From NCBI RefSeq assembly GCF_001700515.1, contig NZ_MAUD01000188.1:1-34539 (forward strand): a stretch of 34,539 nt of DNA, given 5' to 3'. The translations under genes and the position numbers were made by a program. Within the stretch, counting starts at the first letter, position 1, and each line of letters opens with the position of its first letter. Below the pieces are notes generated by a model that saw only the letters and a program-made list of their open reading frames with translations, ran no database searches and was not told where the DNA came from. This document shows positions 28,789 through 34,539 of this stretch, piece by piece. The DNA is from Streptomyces lushanensis (GTDB lineage: Bacteria; Actinomycetota; Actinomycetes; Streptomycetales; Streptomycetaceae).

Positions 28789-29859
28789 TCAGAGGTGTTC
28801 CGGGGCGTCGATGCCGAGCAGGGACAGGCCGCCGGCCAGCACGGCTCCGGCGGCTTCGGCGAGCGCGGTCCCGGAGCTGTGGGCGGCCGAGGGTTTCTCG
28901 TCGCCGAGCGGCAGCGGACGGCAGATCTCCTGGAAGCGCAGGAACGCCTCCGCGGTGTGTTCGAGATGGCGGGCGAGCCGGTCGGGCGCGCGCAGCCGGG
29001 CGGCGGCTTCGAGGACGGCGGGATGGTCGCCGAGGGCGGTGAGCAGGGCGGCGGCGGCCCGCGCGGTGCCGTCACGGCCGGGGAGTCCGGCGCCGTACGG
29101 GTCGTGGGACGGGCCGGGGCGGGTGCCGGGGTACGGGTCGGGGCCGGTGTACCGGCTCGGGATGCCGAGGTGTGCCGCGTTGCGGACGAGCGCGCGGGCG
29201 CGCGCGTGCGCGTACCGCACCCGGAACAGGGCGTTGCTCTCCCGCTGGACGAGCAGGTCCGGGCCCGTGTACGGGCGGTCATGGGCGGCGGGCCGCAGCA
29301 GCGCCCAGTGCGCGGCGTCGTGGCCGAGCCGGGCGAGGAGGCCGTCGGGGCCGATGCCCGCGGGAACGACCGTGAGGCGCTCCGCGGCGCCCGGTACGAC
29401 GGCCGCCTCGGCGCCCTGGCCGCGGAGCAGCCGTACGACGGTGTCGGTCCAGAGGCGGGCACGCGGATCGCCGCCGGGCGGGGGCGCGAAGGCCACGGCC
29501 GTACCGGCGAGCGCGTCACCGTGCCCGTACCGGGCGGGGTCGCCGAGGATCGTCCGGACCAGCCCGGCCCGGCCGTCCCGGCCGAGCGTGAAGTTCAGGA
29601 AGCCGGGTCCGGTGATCTCGACCCGTGCGATGCCGCGGGTCGTGTCGACGCGGCTGCGCAGGATCTCGGCGATCTCGCGGGGCGGGCGTCCCGCCGGGCC
29701 GGCGAGCCGCAGCGCGACATTGGAGGCGTAGTCGCCACGGCCGCCGGGGCGGGAGCGCTCGACGGTGACCCGCTCGGGTACGGGTCCCGGCAGGACGTCG
29801 TCCTCGACCGCGCGGCACACGGCGCGCCGCACGGTCCGGGAGAGTTCTGCGGGGGTCAC
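28789..29859 (-). CDS. Arginyl-tRNA-synthetase-like protein without catalytic core (Add-1 + DALR)
   Basis: A 356-residue protein that looks like arginyl-tRNA synthetase with its active site removed. Residues about 3-92 match the ArgRS N-terminal Add-1 domain, including RGDYASNVALRLAG and VEITGPGFLNFTL. In a real ArgRS the HIGH motif follows; here the stretch at 121-160 (VAFAPPPGGDPRARLW) keeps only the outline, and neither HIGH nor KMSKS is present. Residues about 208-356 form the DALR anticodon-binding domain (ALFRVRYAHARARALVR). It cannot charge tRNA as it stands; it might bind tRNA(Arg) or partner the true enzyme. GTG at 29859 has no ribosome-binding site, but TACGCT lies 6 nt upstream, suggesting a leaderless message. 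lysA follows 145 nt downstream. Confidence 0.82.
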   Translation of the reverse strand: MTPAELSRTVRRAVCRAVEDDVLPGPVPERVTVERSRPGGRGDYASNVALRLAGPAGRPPREIAEILRSRVDTTRGIARVEITGPGFLNFTLGRDGRAGLVRTILGDPARYGHGDALAGTAVAFAPPPGGDPRARLWTDTVVRLLRGQGAEAAVVPGAAERLTVVPAGIGPDGLLARLGHDAAHWALLRPAAHDRPYTGPDLLVQRESNALFRVRYAHARARALVRNAAHLGIPSRYTGPDPYPGTRPGPSHDPYGAGLPGRDGTARAAAALLTALGDHPAVLEAAARLRAPDRLARHLEHTAEAFLRFQEICRPLPLGDEKPSAAHSSGTALAEAAGAVLAGGLSLLGIDAPEHL

Positions 29860-29865
29860 GGGACC

Positions 29866-29871
29866 AGCGTA
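29866..29871 (-). promoter_or_regulatory. -10 box for a leaderless ArgRS-like transcript
   Basis: TACGCT on the minus strand is separated from the GTG start by exactly 6 nt. No good -35 hexamer or Shine-Dalgarno site is visible. Confidence 0.4.
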
Positions 29872-29960
29872 GGGGAGAGGGGGGGCCACTTCGCGAACCG
29901 GTTTCGCCATGCGGTCGGCCCCGGGGCCGGGGGCCGGGCGCGGCCGGCCGTCCGCGGCCG

Positions 29961-30404
29961 TCAGCCGCGCGCGCTCTCCGCGTGGCCCGCCGCGTCGTGC
30001 CTGCCGTCGAGGCCGAACGGGGGCAGCGCGTCCCGGCGGGTCAGCCGCCGTACGAGTCGGACCAGTTCCGAGGGTTCGAAGGGCTTGGCCAGAAAGGCGT
30101 CCACTCCGGCGGCCGTACCGGACTCCACCTCGTCCTGCGTGCAGGCGCTGATGATCGCTATGGGCAGCCGGCTCGTCCGGGGATCCGCGCGCAGCCGCGC
30201 GGCCGTGTGGGGTCCGTCCAGGCGCGGCATCACCACATCGAGGGTGATGACATCGGGCCTGACCTCGTGCACCACGTCCAGGCACTCGGCACCGTCGGCC
30301 GCGGTCACGACCTCGAAACCCTCCAGTTCGAGATTGACCCTGATCAGCTGCCGGATGACTCTGTTGTCGTCCACGACAAGCACCCGGCCGTACGCGCCTG
30401 ACAC
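29961..30404 (-). CDS. Single-domain response regulator (CheY-like receiver)
   Basis: A stand-alone receiver of 147 residues without a DNA-binding or enzymatic output domain. The acidic pair is D12/D13, the phospho-acceptor D56 is in TLDVVMP, the switch Ser is S87 and the lysine is K107 in LAKPF. About 25 polar C-terminal residues follow. No cognate kinase is adjacent. The start is GTG at 30404. There is no ribosome-binding site; TACTCT lies 6 nt upstream (30411-30416), suggesting a leaderless transcript. It is divergent from the 120-residue gene at 30497, sharing a 92-bp region. It may work in a phosphorelay with an unlinked kinase. Confidence 0.92.
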   Translation of the reverse strand: MSGAYGRVLVVDDNRVIRQLIRVNLELEGFEVVTAADGAECLDVVHEVRPDVITLDVVMPRLDGPHTAARLRADPRTSRLPIAIISACTQDEVESGTAAGVDAFLAKPFEPSELVRLVRRLTRRDALPPFGLDGRHDAAGHAESARG

Positions 30405-30410
30405 ATGTCG

Positions 30411-30416
30411 AGAGTA
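30411..30416 (-). promoter_or_regulatory. -10 box for a leaderless receiver transcript
   Basis: TACTCT on the minus strand lies 6 nt before the GTG start at 30404. The same spacing occurs at the divergent gene's TACGCT. Confidence 0.45.
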
Positions 30417-30484
30417 GGTCGGACTCCGGGGCCGCGTCCGGGTTTTACCGACTTCCGGTCGGCGGCAGCACGGACACCACCGCC

Positions 30485-30490
30485 TACGCT
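30485..30490 (+). promoter_or_regulatory. -10 box for a leaderless transcript of the 120-aa gene
   Basis: TACGCT is followed after 6 nt by the ATG at 30497. No purine-rich ribosome-binding site precedes the ATG. Confidence 0.45.
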
Positions 30491-30496
30491 CTCGGT

Positions 30497-30859
30497 ATGG
30501 AACAGAGCGAAGTCGTTCTCAGGGCCATCGGCATTCTGACCCAGTCCGCGGAGTGGATCCGTACCGCCGACCGGAATTCGGCCACCGGCGCGGAGTCGGG
30601 GGCGGGCCAGATCGGGTCGCTGCTCGCCGAGGTCTTCCCTTCGTTCACGGTCTCTCCCGAGGCCACGCCCATGGAGGCGGCGCACGCGGTGACCGAGGCG
30701 GCGCTGCCCGCCATCATGCAGCTCATCGGGGCGTTCAGCTTCGTCTTCTCCGAGCTGGCCGAGGTCCATGACAGCGGCCGTACGGACATCACCTCGGAGG
30801 CGCTCCTGCGGGACCTGGCCCTCCGGATGTCCCGTCCGAACGACCCGGTGGAGGAGTAG
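30497..30859 (+). CDS. Small conserved-looking protein of unknown function
   Basis: A 120-residue acidic, soluble-looking protein that I do not recognise. It appears mostly helical: a first helix (3-20), a Ser/Gly-rich loop (26-40), helices around 57-90 rich in Ala and Phe (ALPAIMQLIGAFSFVFSEL), and a polar tail. No cysteine, metal-binding or catalytic motif is evident. The codon pattern has the usual Streptomyces third-position GC bias, which supports real coding. It appears to be leaderless. It is divergent from the receiver gene, so the two may be co-regulated. Its last 71 bp overlap the 3' end of the MerR gene on the other strand. Confidence 0.72.
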   Translation: MEQSEVVLRAIGILTQSAEWIRTADRNSATGAESGAGQIGSLLAEVFPSFTVSPEATPMEAAHAVTEAALPAIMQLIGAFSFVFSELAEVHDSGRTDITSEALLRDLALRMSRPNDPVEE

Positions 30860-31250
30860 GGGAGCCGGCGGACGACGCGGCTTCGGAGCCCGGCAGGACG
30901 GCGGCGAGATAGGCGTGGATGGCGTCGCGGTTGCGGGCCAGGCAGTCGATGCGCTGCTGGATCCGCTCCGCCTCGCCGCGCAGCAGGGCGGCGGTCTCGG
31001 GTGTGAGGCACTCCGGGTGGAGATGGATCTCGTCCGGCCTGTCCAGAAAGGGCAGGATACGGCGGATGATCTCGGTGGTGAGGCCGGAGTCGAGCAGTCC
31101 GCGTATCTGCTGGACCCGGTGGACCGCCGGCTCGTCGTAGGCGCGGTAGCCGTTGTCGGCGCGCCCGGGGTGGAGCAGGTCCTTCTCCTCGTAGTAGCGC
31201 AGCATCCGGGTGGGGACGCCGGTACGGCGGGAGAGCTCACCGATCTTCAT
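30789..31250 (-). CDS. MerR-family transcriptional regulator
   Basis: A 153-residue one-component regulator. The N-terminal winged helix (1-70) has the family pattern MKIGELSRRTGVPTRMLRYYEEKDLL. A dimerisation coiled coil (about 78-120) and a short Pro/Gly/Ser-rich tail follow. No cysteine cluster for metal binding is seen, so the ligand may be a drug or other small molecule. ATG at 31250 has GGAG 4 nt upstream; an earlier in-frame start at 31328 would run through the hairpin. It is divergent from an MFS exporter, with a MerR-style dyad between them, so it probably activates that gene. Its 3' end overlaps the convergent 120-residue gene. Confidence 0.92.
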   Translation of the reverse strand: MKIGELSRRTGVPTRMLRYYEEKDLLHPGRADNGYRAYDEPAVHRVQQIRGLLDSGLTTEIIRRILPFLDRPDEIHLHPECLTPETAALLRGEAERIQQRIDCLARNRDAIHAYLAAVLPGSEAASSAGSPTPPPGRSDGTSGGPGPAGAPPR

Positions 31251-31297
31251 GGCGCTCCGTGCGGGATCGGGCCCCGGGGGGGCCGGCTTCCTCCATG

Positions 31298-31318
31298 GCC
31301 CGGCCTGAAGGGCCGGGC
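31298..31318. repeat. Inverted repeat in the MerR-MFS intergenic region
   Basis: Perfect 8-bp arms GCCCGGCC / GGCCGGGC with a 5-nt loop, directly upstream of the putative exporter -35. In the opposite direction it would fall in the MerR leader. It could block read-through between the divergent genes or bind a regulator. Confidence 0.5.
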
Positions 31319-31350
31319 TTGCTTTCACACTGATGTGAAGGTTTCACCAT
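31319..31350 (+). promoter_or_regulatory. MerR-type promoter/operator of the MFS exporter
   Basis: A -35-like TTGCTT (31319-31324) precedes the dyad TTCACA-CTGA-TGTGAA (31324-31339) and then GGTTTCACCAT. The -10-like CACCAT (31345-31350) gives a spacer of about 20 bp. A dyad inside an over-long 19-20-bp spacer is the hallmark of promoters that MerR proteins activate by untwisting DNA. CACCAT lies 6 nt from the ATG, so the message may lack a leader. Confidence 0.65.
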
Positions 31351-31356
31351 GCTCGC

Positions 31357-32634
31357 ATGTCCATCACATCGAGAGACGGCTCCGGCACCGGAGCCGGGTC
31401 CGGGCCCGTCCCGTCCGGGAAGACCAGGAAGCGCGCGGAGCCCGGAAAAATCAGAAAGCCAGGGGCGCCCGCGCCGACGGCACGGCTGCCGCTCCCGGGG
31501 CTGCTGGCCCTGTTCGCCTCGGCGTTCACCGCCGTGCTGACCGAACTGCTGCCCGCCGGACTGCTGCCCGGCATGAGCCGGAGCCTGGGCGTGTCCGAGG
31601 GCCGGGTCGGGTTCCTGGTGACCGGTTACGCCGCCGCCTCCTTCCTCGCGGCCGTCCCGCTGACCGCCGCGCTGCGCCCGCTGCGCCGGCGTCCGGTGCT
31701 GATGGCGACGCTGGCCGGCTTCGCGCTCTGCAACGCCGTCACCGCCCTCTCGTCCAGCTACGCGCTGACCTTCGGCGCGCGGCTGGTGGCCGGTGTCATG
31801 GGCGGCACGCTGTGGGCGATGCTCGCGGGGTACGCGGCCCGAATGGTCCCGGCCGAGCGCCGGGGCCGTGCCATCGCGATCGTGCTGGCCGGGATCACGG
31901 TCGCGCTGTCCTTCGGCATCCCGGCGGGCACGGCCCTGGCCGCACTGGCGGGCTGGCGCACGGCGTTCGCGACGGTGGCCGTGCTCGCTGCGGCGCTGGT
32001 GGGCTGGGTGGCGTGGCGGGTCCCGGACTTTCCCGGTGAACCGGCCTCGGAACGCGTTCCGTTGTGGCGTATCGCCGCCATGCCCGGCATCCGGACGGTG
32101 CTGGCCGTCACGCTGCTCCTGCTGATGGGGCACCAGGCGGTGTACACGTACATGGGGCCGTTCACCGAGCGCTCCGGCTTCGGCCGTACGGGACTGGTCC
32201 TGTTCGTCTTCGGGCTCGCCACGGTGGCCGGGATCTGGCTCGTCGGCGTACTGGTCGACCGTCATCCACGGCGGACACTGCTGGGCGCCCTGGCCCTGAT
32301 CGCGGCGGCGATGCTCGCACTGGGCCTTCTCGGGCGCGGCCCGGCGGTCCTGTTGGGAGCGGTCGCGGCGTGGGGCGTCGCCTTCGGCGGAGCGCCCACG
32401 CTGCTGCAGACCGCGCTGGTACGGATCTCGGGGCCCGGACGGGCGGATGTGGCGACCTCGATGCAGACGACGGTCTACAACGCGGGCATCGCGGCGGGGT
32501 CGCTGGCGGGCGGCGTCGTCCTGGAGGGCGCGAGCGCCGGAGCGGGCGCACTGCCCTGGACCGCGCTGCCGCTGATCGCGGTGGCCCTGACCACGGTCAC
32601 AGCCTCCCGCCGCCACGCCTTCCCGGCCCCCTGA
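31357..32634 (+). CDS. MFS drug-type efflux transporter
   Basis: A 425-residue major facilitator with twelve predicted helices after a polar 40-residue N-terminus rich in Ser, Gly and Lys. The first helix reads LLALFASAFTAVLTELLPAG. The loop between helices 2 and 3 has RPLRRRPVLM, a variant of the MFS motif A, and motif C-like glycines occur in helix 5 (GITVALSFGIPAGTALA). This resembles the DHA1/sugar-or-arabinose-efflux group of proton antiporters. The substrate is unknown. ATG at 31357 has no ribosome-binding site at normal distance (GAAGG is 14 nt away). The adjacent MerR gene implies induction by its substrate. Confidence 0.9.
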   Translation: MSITSRDGSGTGAGSGPVPSGKTRKRAEPGKIRKPGAPAPTARLPLPGLLALFASAFTAVLTELLPAGLLPGMSRSLGVSEGRVGFLVTGYAAASFLAAVPLTAALRPLRRRPVLMATLAGFALCNAVTALSSSYALTFGARLVAGVMGGTLWAMLAGYAARMVPAERRGRAIAIVLAGITVALSFGIPAGTALAALAGWRTAFATVAVLAAALVGWVAWRVPDFPGEPASERVPLWRIAAMPGIRTVLAVTLLLLMGHQAVYTYMGPFTERSGFGRTGLVLFVFGLATVAGIWLVGVLVDRHPRRTLLGALALIAAAMLALGLLGRGPAVLLGAVAAWGVAFGGAPTLLQTALVRISGPGRADVATSMQTTVYNAGIAAGSLAGGVVLEGASAGAGALPWTALPLIAVALTTVTASRRHAFPAP

Positions 32635-32751
32635 CGGCCGGCCACGGGCCCCGCGCCGTCCCCCGGGCCTCGGACCGGCCCGCCCGCCTCGGGCTCCAGT
32701 ACATCCGCCTCCGCCACGGCCTGTGCGAACAGCGCCGACCGGCGGCGGTGC

Positions 32752-33591
32752 TTATCCGAAGCGGCCGTTGACGTAGTCGGACGTCCTCGGGTCCTGAGGG
32801 GTGTTGAACATGGCGTCCGTGGGGCCGTGTTCGACGATGACTCCGGGCGTGCCCTGCTCCGCGAGGAAGAAGGCGCAGGAGTCGGAGACGCGCGCGGCCT
32901 GCTGCATGTTGTGGGTGACGATGACGATCGTCACCTCCGACTTGAGCTCGGCGATGGTCTCCTCGATACGGCGGGTCGAGGTGGGGTCGAGGGCCGAGCA
33001 GGGCTCGTCCATCAGCAGGACCCTGGGGCGCACGGCCAGGGAGCGGGCGATGCACAGGCGCTGCTGCTGGCCGCCGGAGAGGGCGCCGCCCGGCTGGCGG
33101 AGGCGGTCCTTGACCTCGCGCCAGAGACCGGCCTTGGTGAGGCACTCCTCCACGAGGTCGTCCTTGCCGTCGCGGTGGGCCTTGATGCCGTTGAGCTTGA
33201 GACCGGCCACCACGTTGTCGTACAGGGACATGGCCGGGAACGGGTTGGGCTTCTGGAAGACCATGCCGATCTGGCGCCGGGCATGGGTGATCCGGCGCCC
33301 GCGGTCGTAGATGTCGCCGCCGTCGAGCAGCACGCGTCCGGCGAGACCGGCGGACGGGATCAGCTCGTGCATACGGTTGAGGATCCGCAGGAAGGTCGAC
33401 TTGCCGCAGCCCGACGGGCCGATCAGCGCCGTGACCTCGTGCGCGGGCATGGTGAGCGAGACACGGTCGAGCACCTTGTGGTCACCGAACCACGCGGAGA
33501 TGCTCTCGGCCTCCAGCGAGGCGGCGGTGTCACGGCCCACCGCGGGCAGGCCCACGGTGTCGGCGAGCTGGTGCGAGGTGGTGGCGGTCAT
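32752..33591 (-). CDS. pstB: Phosphate-type ABC transporter ATP-binding protein
   Basis: The ATPase of a PstSCAB-like importer, with 279 residues. Walker A is GPSGCGKST at 58-66, the ABC signature is LSGGQQQR, Walker B is VLLMDEPCSALDP, and the switch is VTHNMQQAARVSD. The PstB-specific FQKPNPFPAMSLYDNV Q-loop is present. The protein starts with a 25-residue polar extension. ATG at 33591 has GGGAG about 10 nt upstream. It follows a sortase-fold gene by 21 bp and is convergent with the MFS gene. No pstS, pstC, pstA or phoU gene is seen in the window, so any permease partners lie further upstream on this strand, beyond the window. Confidence 0.92.
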   Translation of the reverse strand: MTATTSHQLADTVGLPAVGRDTAASLEAESISAWFGDHKVLDRVSLTMPAHEVTALIGPSGCGKSTFLRILNRMHELIPSAGLAGRVLLDGGDIYDRGRRITHARRQIGMVFQKPNPFPAMSLYDNVVAGLKLNGIKAHRDGKDDLVEECLTKAGLWREVKDRLRQPGGALSGGQQQRLCIARSLAVRPRVLLMDEPCSALDPTSTRRIEETIAELKSEVTIVIVTHNMQQAARVSDSCAFFLAEQGTPGVIVEHGPTDAMFNTPQDPRTSDYVNGRFG

Positions 33592-33612
33592 GATGGATCA
33601 ACTCCCGGTGTT

Positions 33613-34539
33613 TCAGAGCAGGTTGGGCATGAGGCGGGTGACGGCTCCGGCGCAGGCCAGCCCCAGGACGGCCAGTACGGGCACGGCACAGATCCAGGTC
33701 TGCCAGCGGCCCCAGACACGCTGTGTCCAGGCGGCGAGCAGCGCGGCGAGGAAGAGCCCCTGGATCCAGAGGAAGACCGCGAGCCAGGCTCCGCTGTCGC
33801 CCTTGAGGGCCTCCTCCGCCGTGGTGATCCAGCCGGACGCCCGCTCACGCGGCGGACTGGGCTGTACGGGACTGGTCAGTTGGGCGTCCACGCGCAGCAC
33901 TCCCGAGGGCGTGTACGCGGGCCCGGTGGCCGTGATCAGCGTCAGCCTGCCCTGGTTCGGGTCGGTGCTGGGCGTGGGCAGCGCGTCCCCGGCCCGCCGG
34001 GTGCCGGTGACCCGGTACTCCGCCTCGCCCTGACCGGTCATCACGGTGATCCTGGCGTTCACCGGAAGCCGGTCGAGGTTGGCGAAGGGGCTGCCGTATC
34101 CCCACAGCCTGCCCATGATCACGGCGGTGCCCGCCTGTCCCGGCAGCGGGGTGTCACGGCGGTGTCCGGGGCCGGACATGAGGACGCCCGAGGTGGTGCC
34201 CTCACCGACGACCTCGTGGACACCGAGGTCCGGGATGTCGAGCAGCGCGACGGGCGCGCCGAGCGCGAGAGGCTTGCCCTCGACATCGCTCCCGCCCACC
34301 GGGGCGGTGCCCTCGGCGAGTTGCTTGCGCAGTTCGTCGTACGAGACCTGCTGGTCGCGGGAGTGCTTGAGGTGCCCGACGACGGTGAGATTGGCGGCGA
34401 AGCCGAGCAGCACGGCGGCGAGCACGCACAGCGTGGCCCCGGTCAGCGCCAGGCCGGGACGTGTGGGGCCCGGGGCGGCCTTGCCGCGCTCCACGGGCCG
34501 CTGGGGTCCGGCCGGCGCGGGCCCCACACGTCCCGGCCT
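33613..34539 (-). CDS. Sortase-fold membrane protein lacking catalytic residues, open at window end
   Basis: Topology: polar N-terminus, a transmembrane helix (about 26-50, counted from GTG at 34527), a sortase-like beta-barrel domain (about 88-220), then two C-terminal helices (about 246-270 and 275-300). The sortase match is clear in GPGHRRDTPLPGQAGTAVIMG, YGSPFANLDRL, YRVTGTRRAG and RLTLIT. In active class E sortases, however, the histidine is in AGHR and the cysteine in TLTTC. Here these places read MGRL (R140) and LITA (A200), so both catalytic residues are lost, while a candidate Arg (R212) remains. It is probably a structural or regulatory pseudo-sortase. The frame stays open to the window end, so the start may lie outside. 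It is coupled to pstB by 21 bp. Confidence 0.75.
   Translation of the reverse strand, partial: RPGRVGPAPAGPQRPVERGKAAPGPTRPGLALTGATLCVLAAVLLGFAANLTVVGHLKHSRDQQVSYDELRKQLAEGTAPVGGSDVEGKPLALGAPVALLDIPDLGVHEVVGEGTTSGVLMSGPGHRRDTPLPGQAGTAVIMGRLWGYGSPFANLDRLPVNARITVMTGQGEAEYRVTGTRRAGDALPTPSTDPNQGRLTLITATGPAYTPSGVLRVDAQLTSPVQPSPPRERASGWITTAEEALKGDSGAWLAVFLWIQGLFLAALLAAWTQRVWGRWQTWICAVPVLAVLGLACAGAVTRLMPNLL
34451..34539. repeat. 22-bp perfect inverted repeat at the window end
   Basis: The 22 bases at 34451-34472 (beginning AGGCCGGGACGTG) recur as the exact reverse complement at 34518-34539, the last base of the window, with a 45-nt loop. The repeat lies inside the N-terminal coding part of the sortase-like gene and could continue past the edge. 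Confidence 0.8.

Noticed and set aside
27249..29519. Possible LysA fusion protein, because the lysA frame stays open 876 bp upstream
   Set aside because: The extra part is another frame of the ArgRS-like gene with Pro/Arg/Ser/Thr shadow composition; LysA has its own ATG at the expected place.

Overview
The window is high-GC actinobacterial DNA and almost certainly comes from a Streptomyces chromosome. The evidence is the strong third-position GC bias, the many GTG and TTG starts, the chiS-chiR-chiC chitinase locus, the eight-gene F1Fo ATP synthase operon with atpI, and the neighbouring rho/rpmE/prfA and thr/lys genes. From memory, this order matches the conserved core of Streptomyces coelicolor. 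No tRNA, rRNA, CRISPR array, transposase or prophage gene was recognised.

Layout. 1-3966 (+): a histidine kinase cut by the window edge, its LuxR-type response regulator, and a secreted GH18 chitinase behind a promoter with two TGGTCYRGACCT operators. 4051-12496 (-): a DUF2550 membrane protein, then the ATP synthase operon atpI-B-E-F-H-A-G-D-C. 12771-19544 (-): a WecA-type polyprenyl-phosphate sugar-phosphate transferase, a second serine hydroxymethyltransferase, a phosphatase-fold protein without its catalytic cysteine, a threonylcarbamoyl-AMP synthase, prmC, prfA and rpmE. 19725-23146 (-): an LCP-family protein and the large actinobacterial rho with a long leader. 23534-28643 (-): thrB, thrC, hom and lysA. 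28789-30404 (-): an arginyl-tRNA-synthetase-like protein without a catalytic core, and a single-domain receiver. 30497-32634: a small unknown protein (+), a MerR regulator (-) and a divergent drug-type MFS exporter (+). 32752-34539 (-): pstB and a sortase-fold membrane protein lacking catalytic residues, open to the window end.

How the genes fit together. ChiS/ChiR, and probably the GlcNAc-responsive repressor DasR, control chitin degradation by ChiC. The atp operon makes the proton-driven ATP synthase. PrmC methylates the GGQ glutamine of the release factor encoded just upstream of it (prfA). The YrdC protein starts the t6A tRNA modification, and rpmE supplies the zinc-type ribosomal protein L31. 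LysA, Hom, ThrB and ThrC carry out aspartate-family amino acid synthesis. The WecA-like and LCP proteins act in cell-wall glycopolymer synthesis and attachment.

The less ordinary signals are three degenerate-enzyme genes (pseudo-sortase, Cys-to-Ser phosphatase, ArgRS-like protein without HIGH/KMSKS), a hairpin followed by a promoter between atpD and atpC, a structured rho leader behind a SigR-like promoter, and a run of apparently leaderless genes in the 29.8-31.4 kb region.
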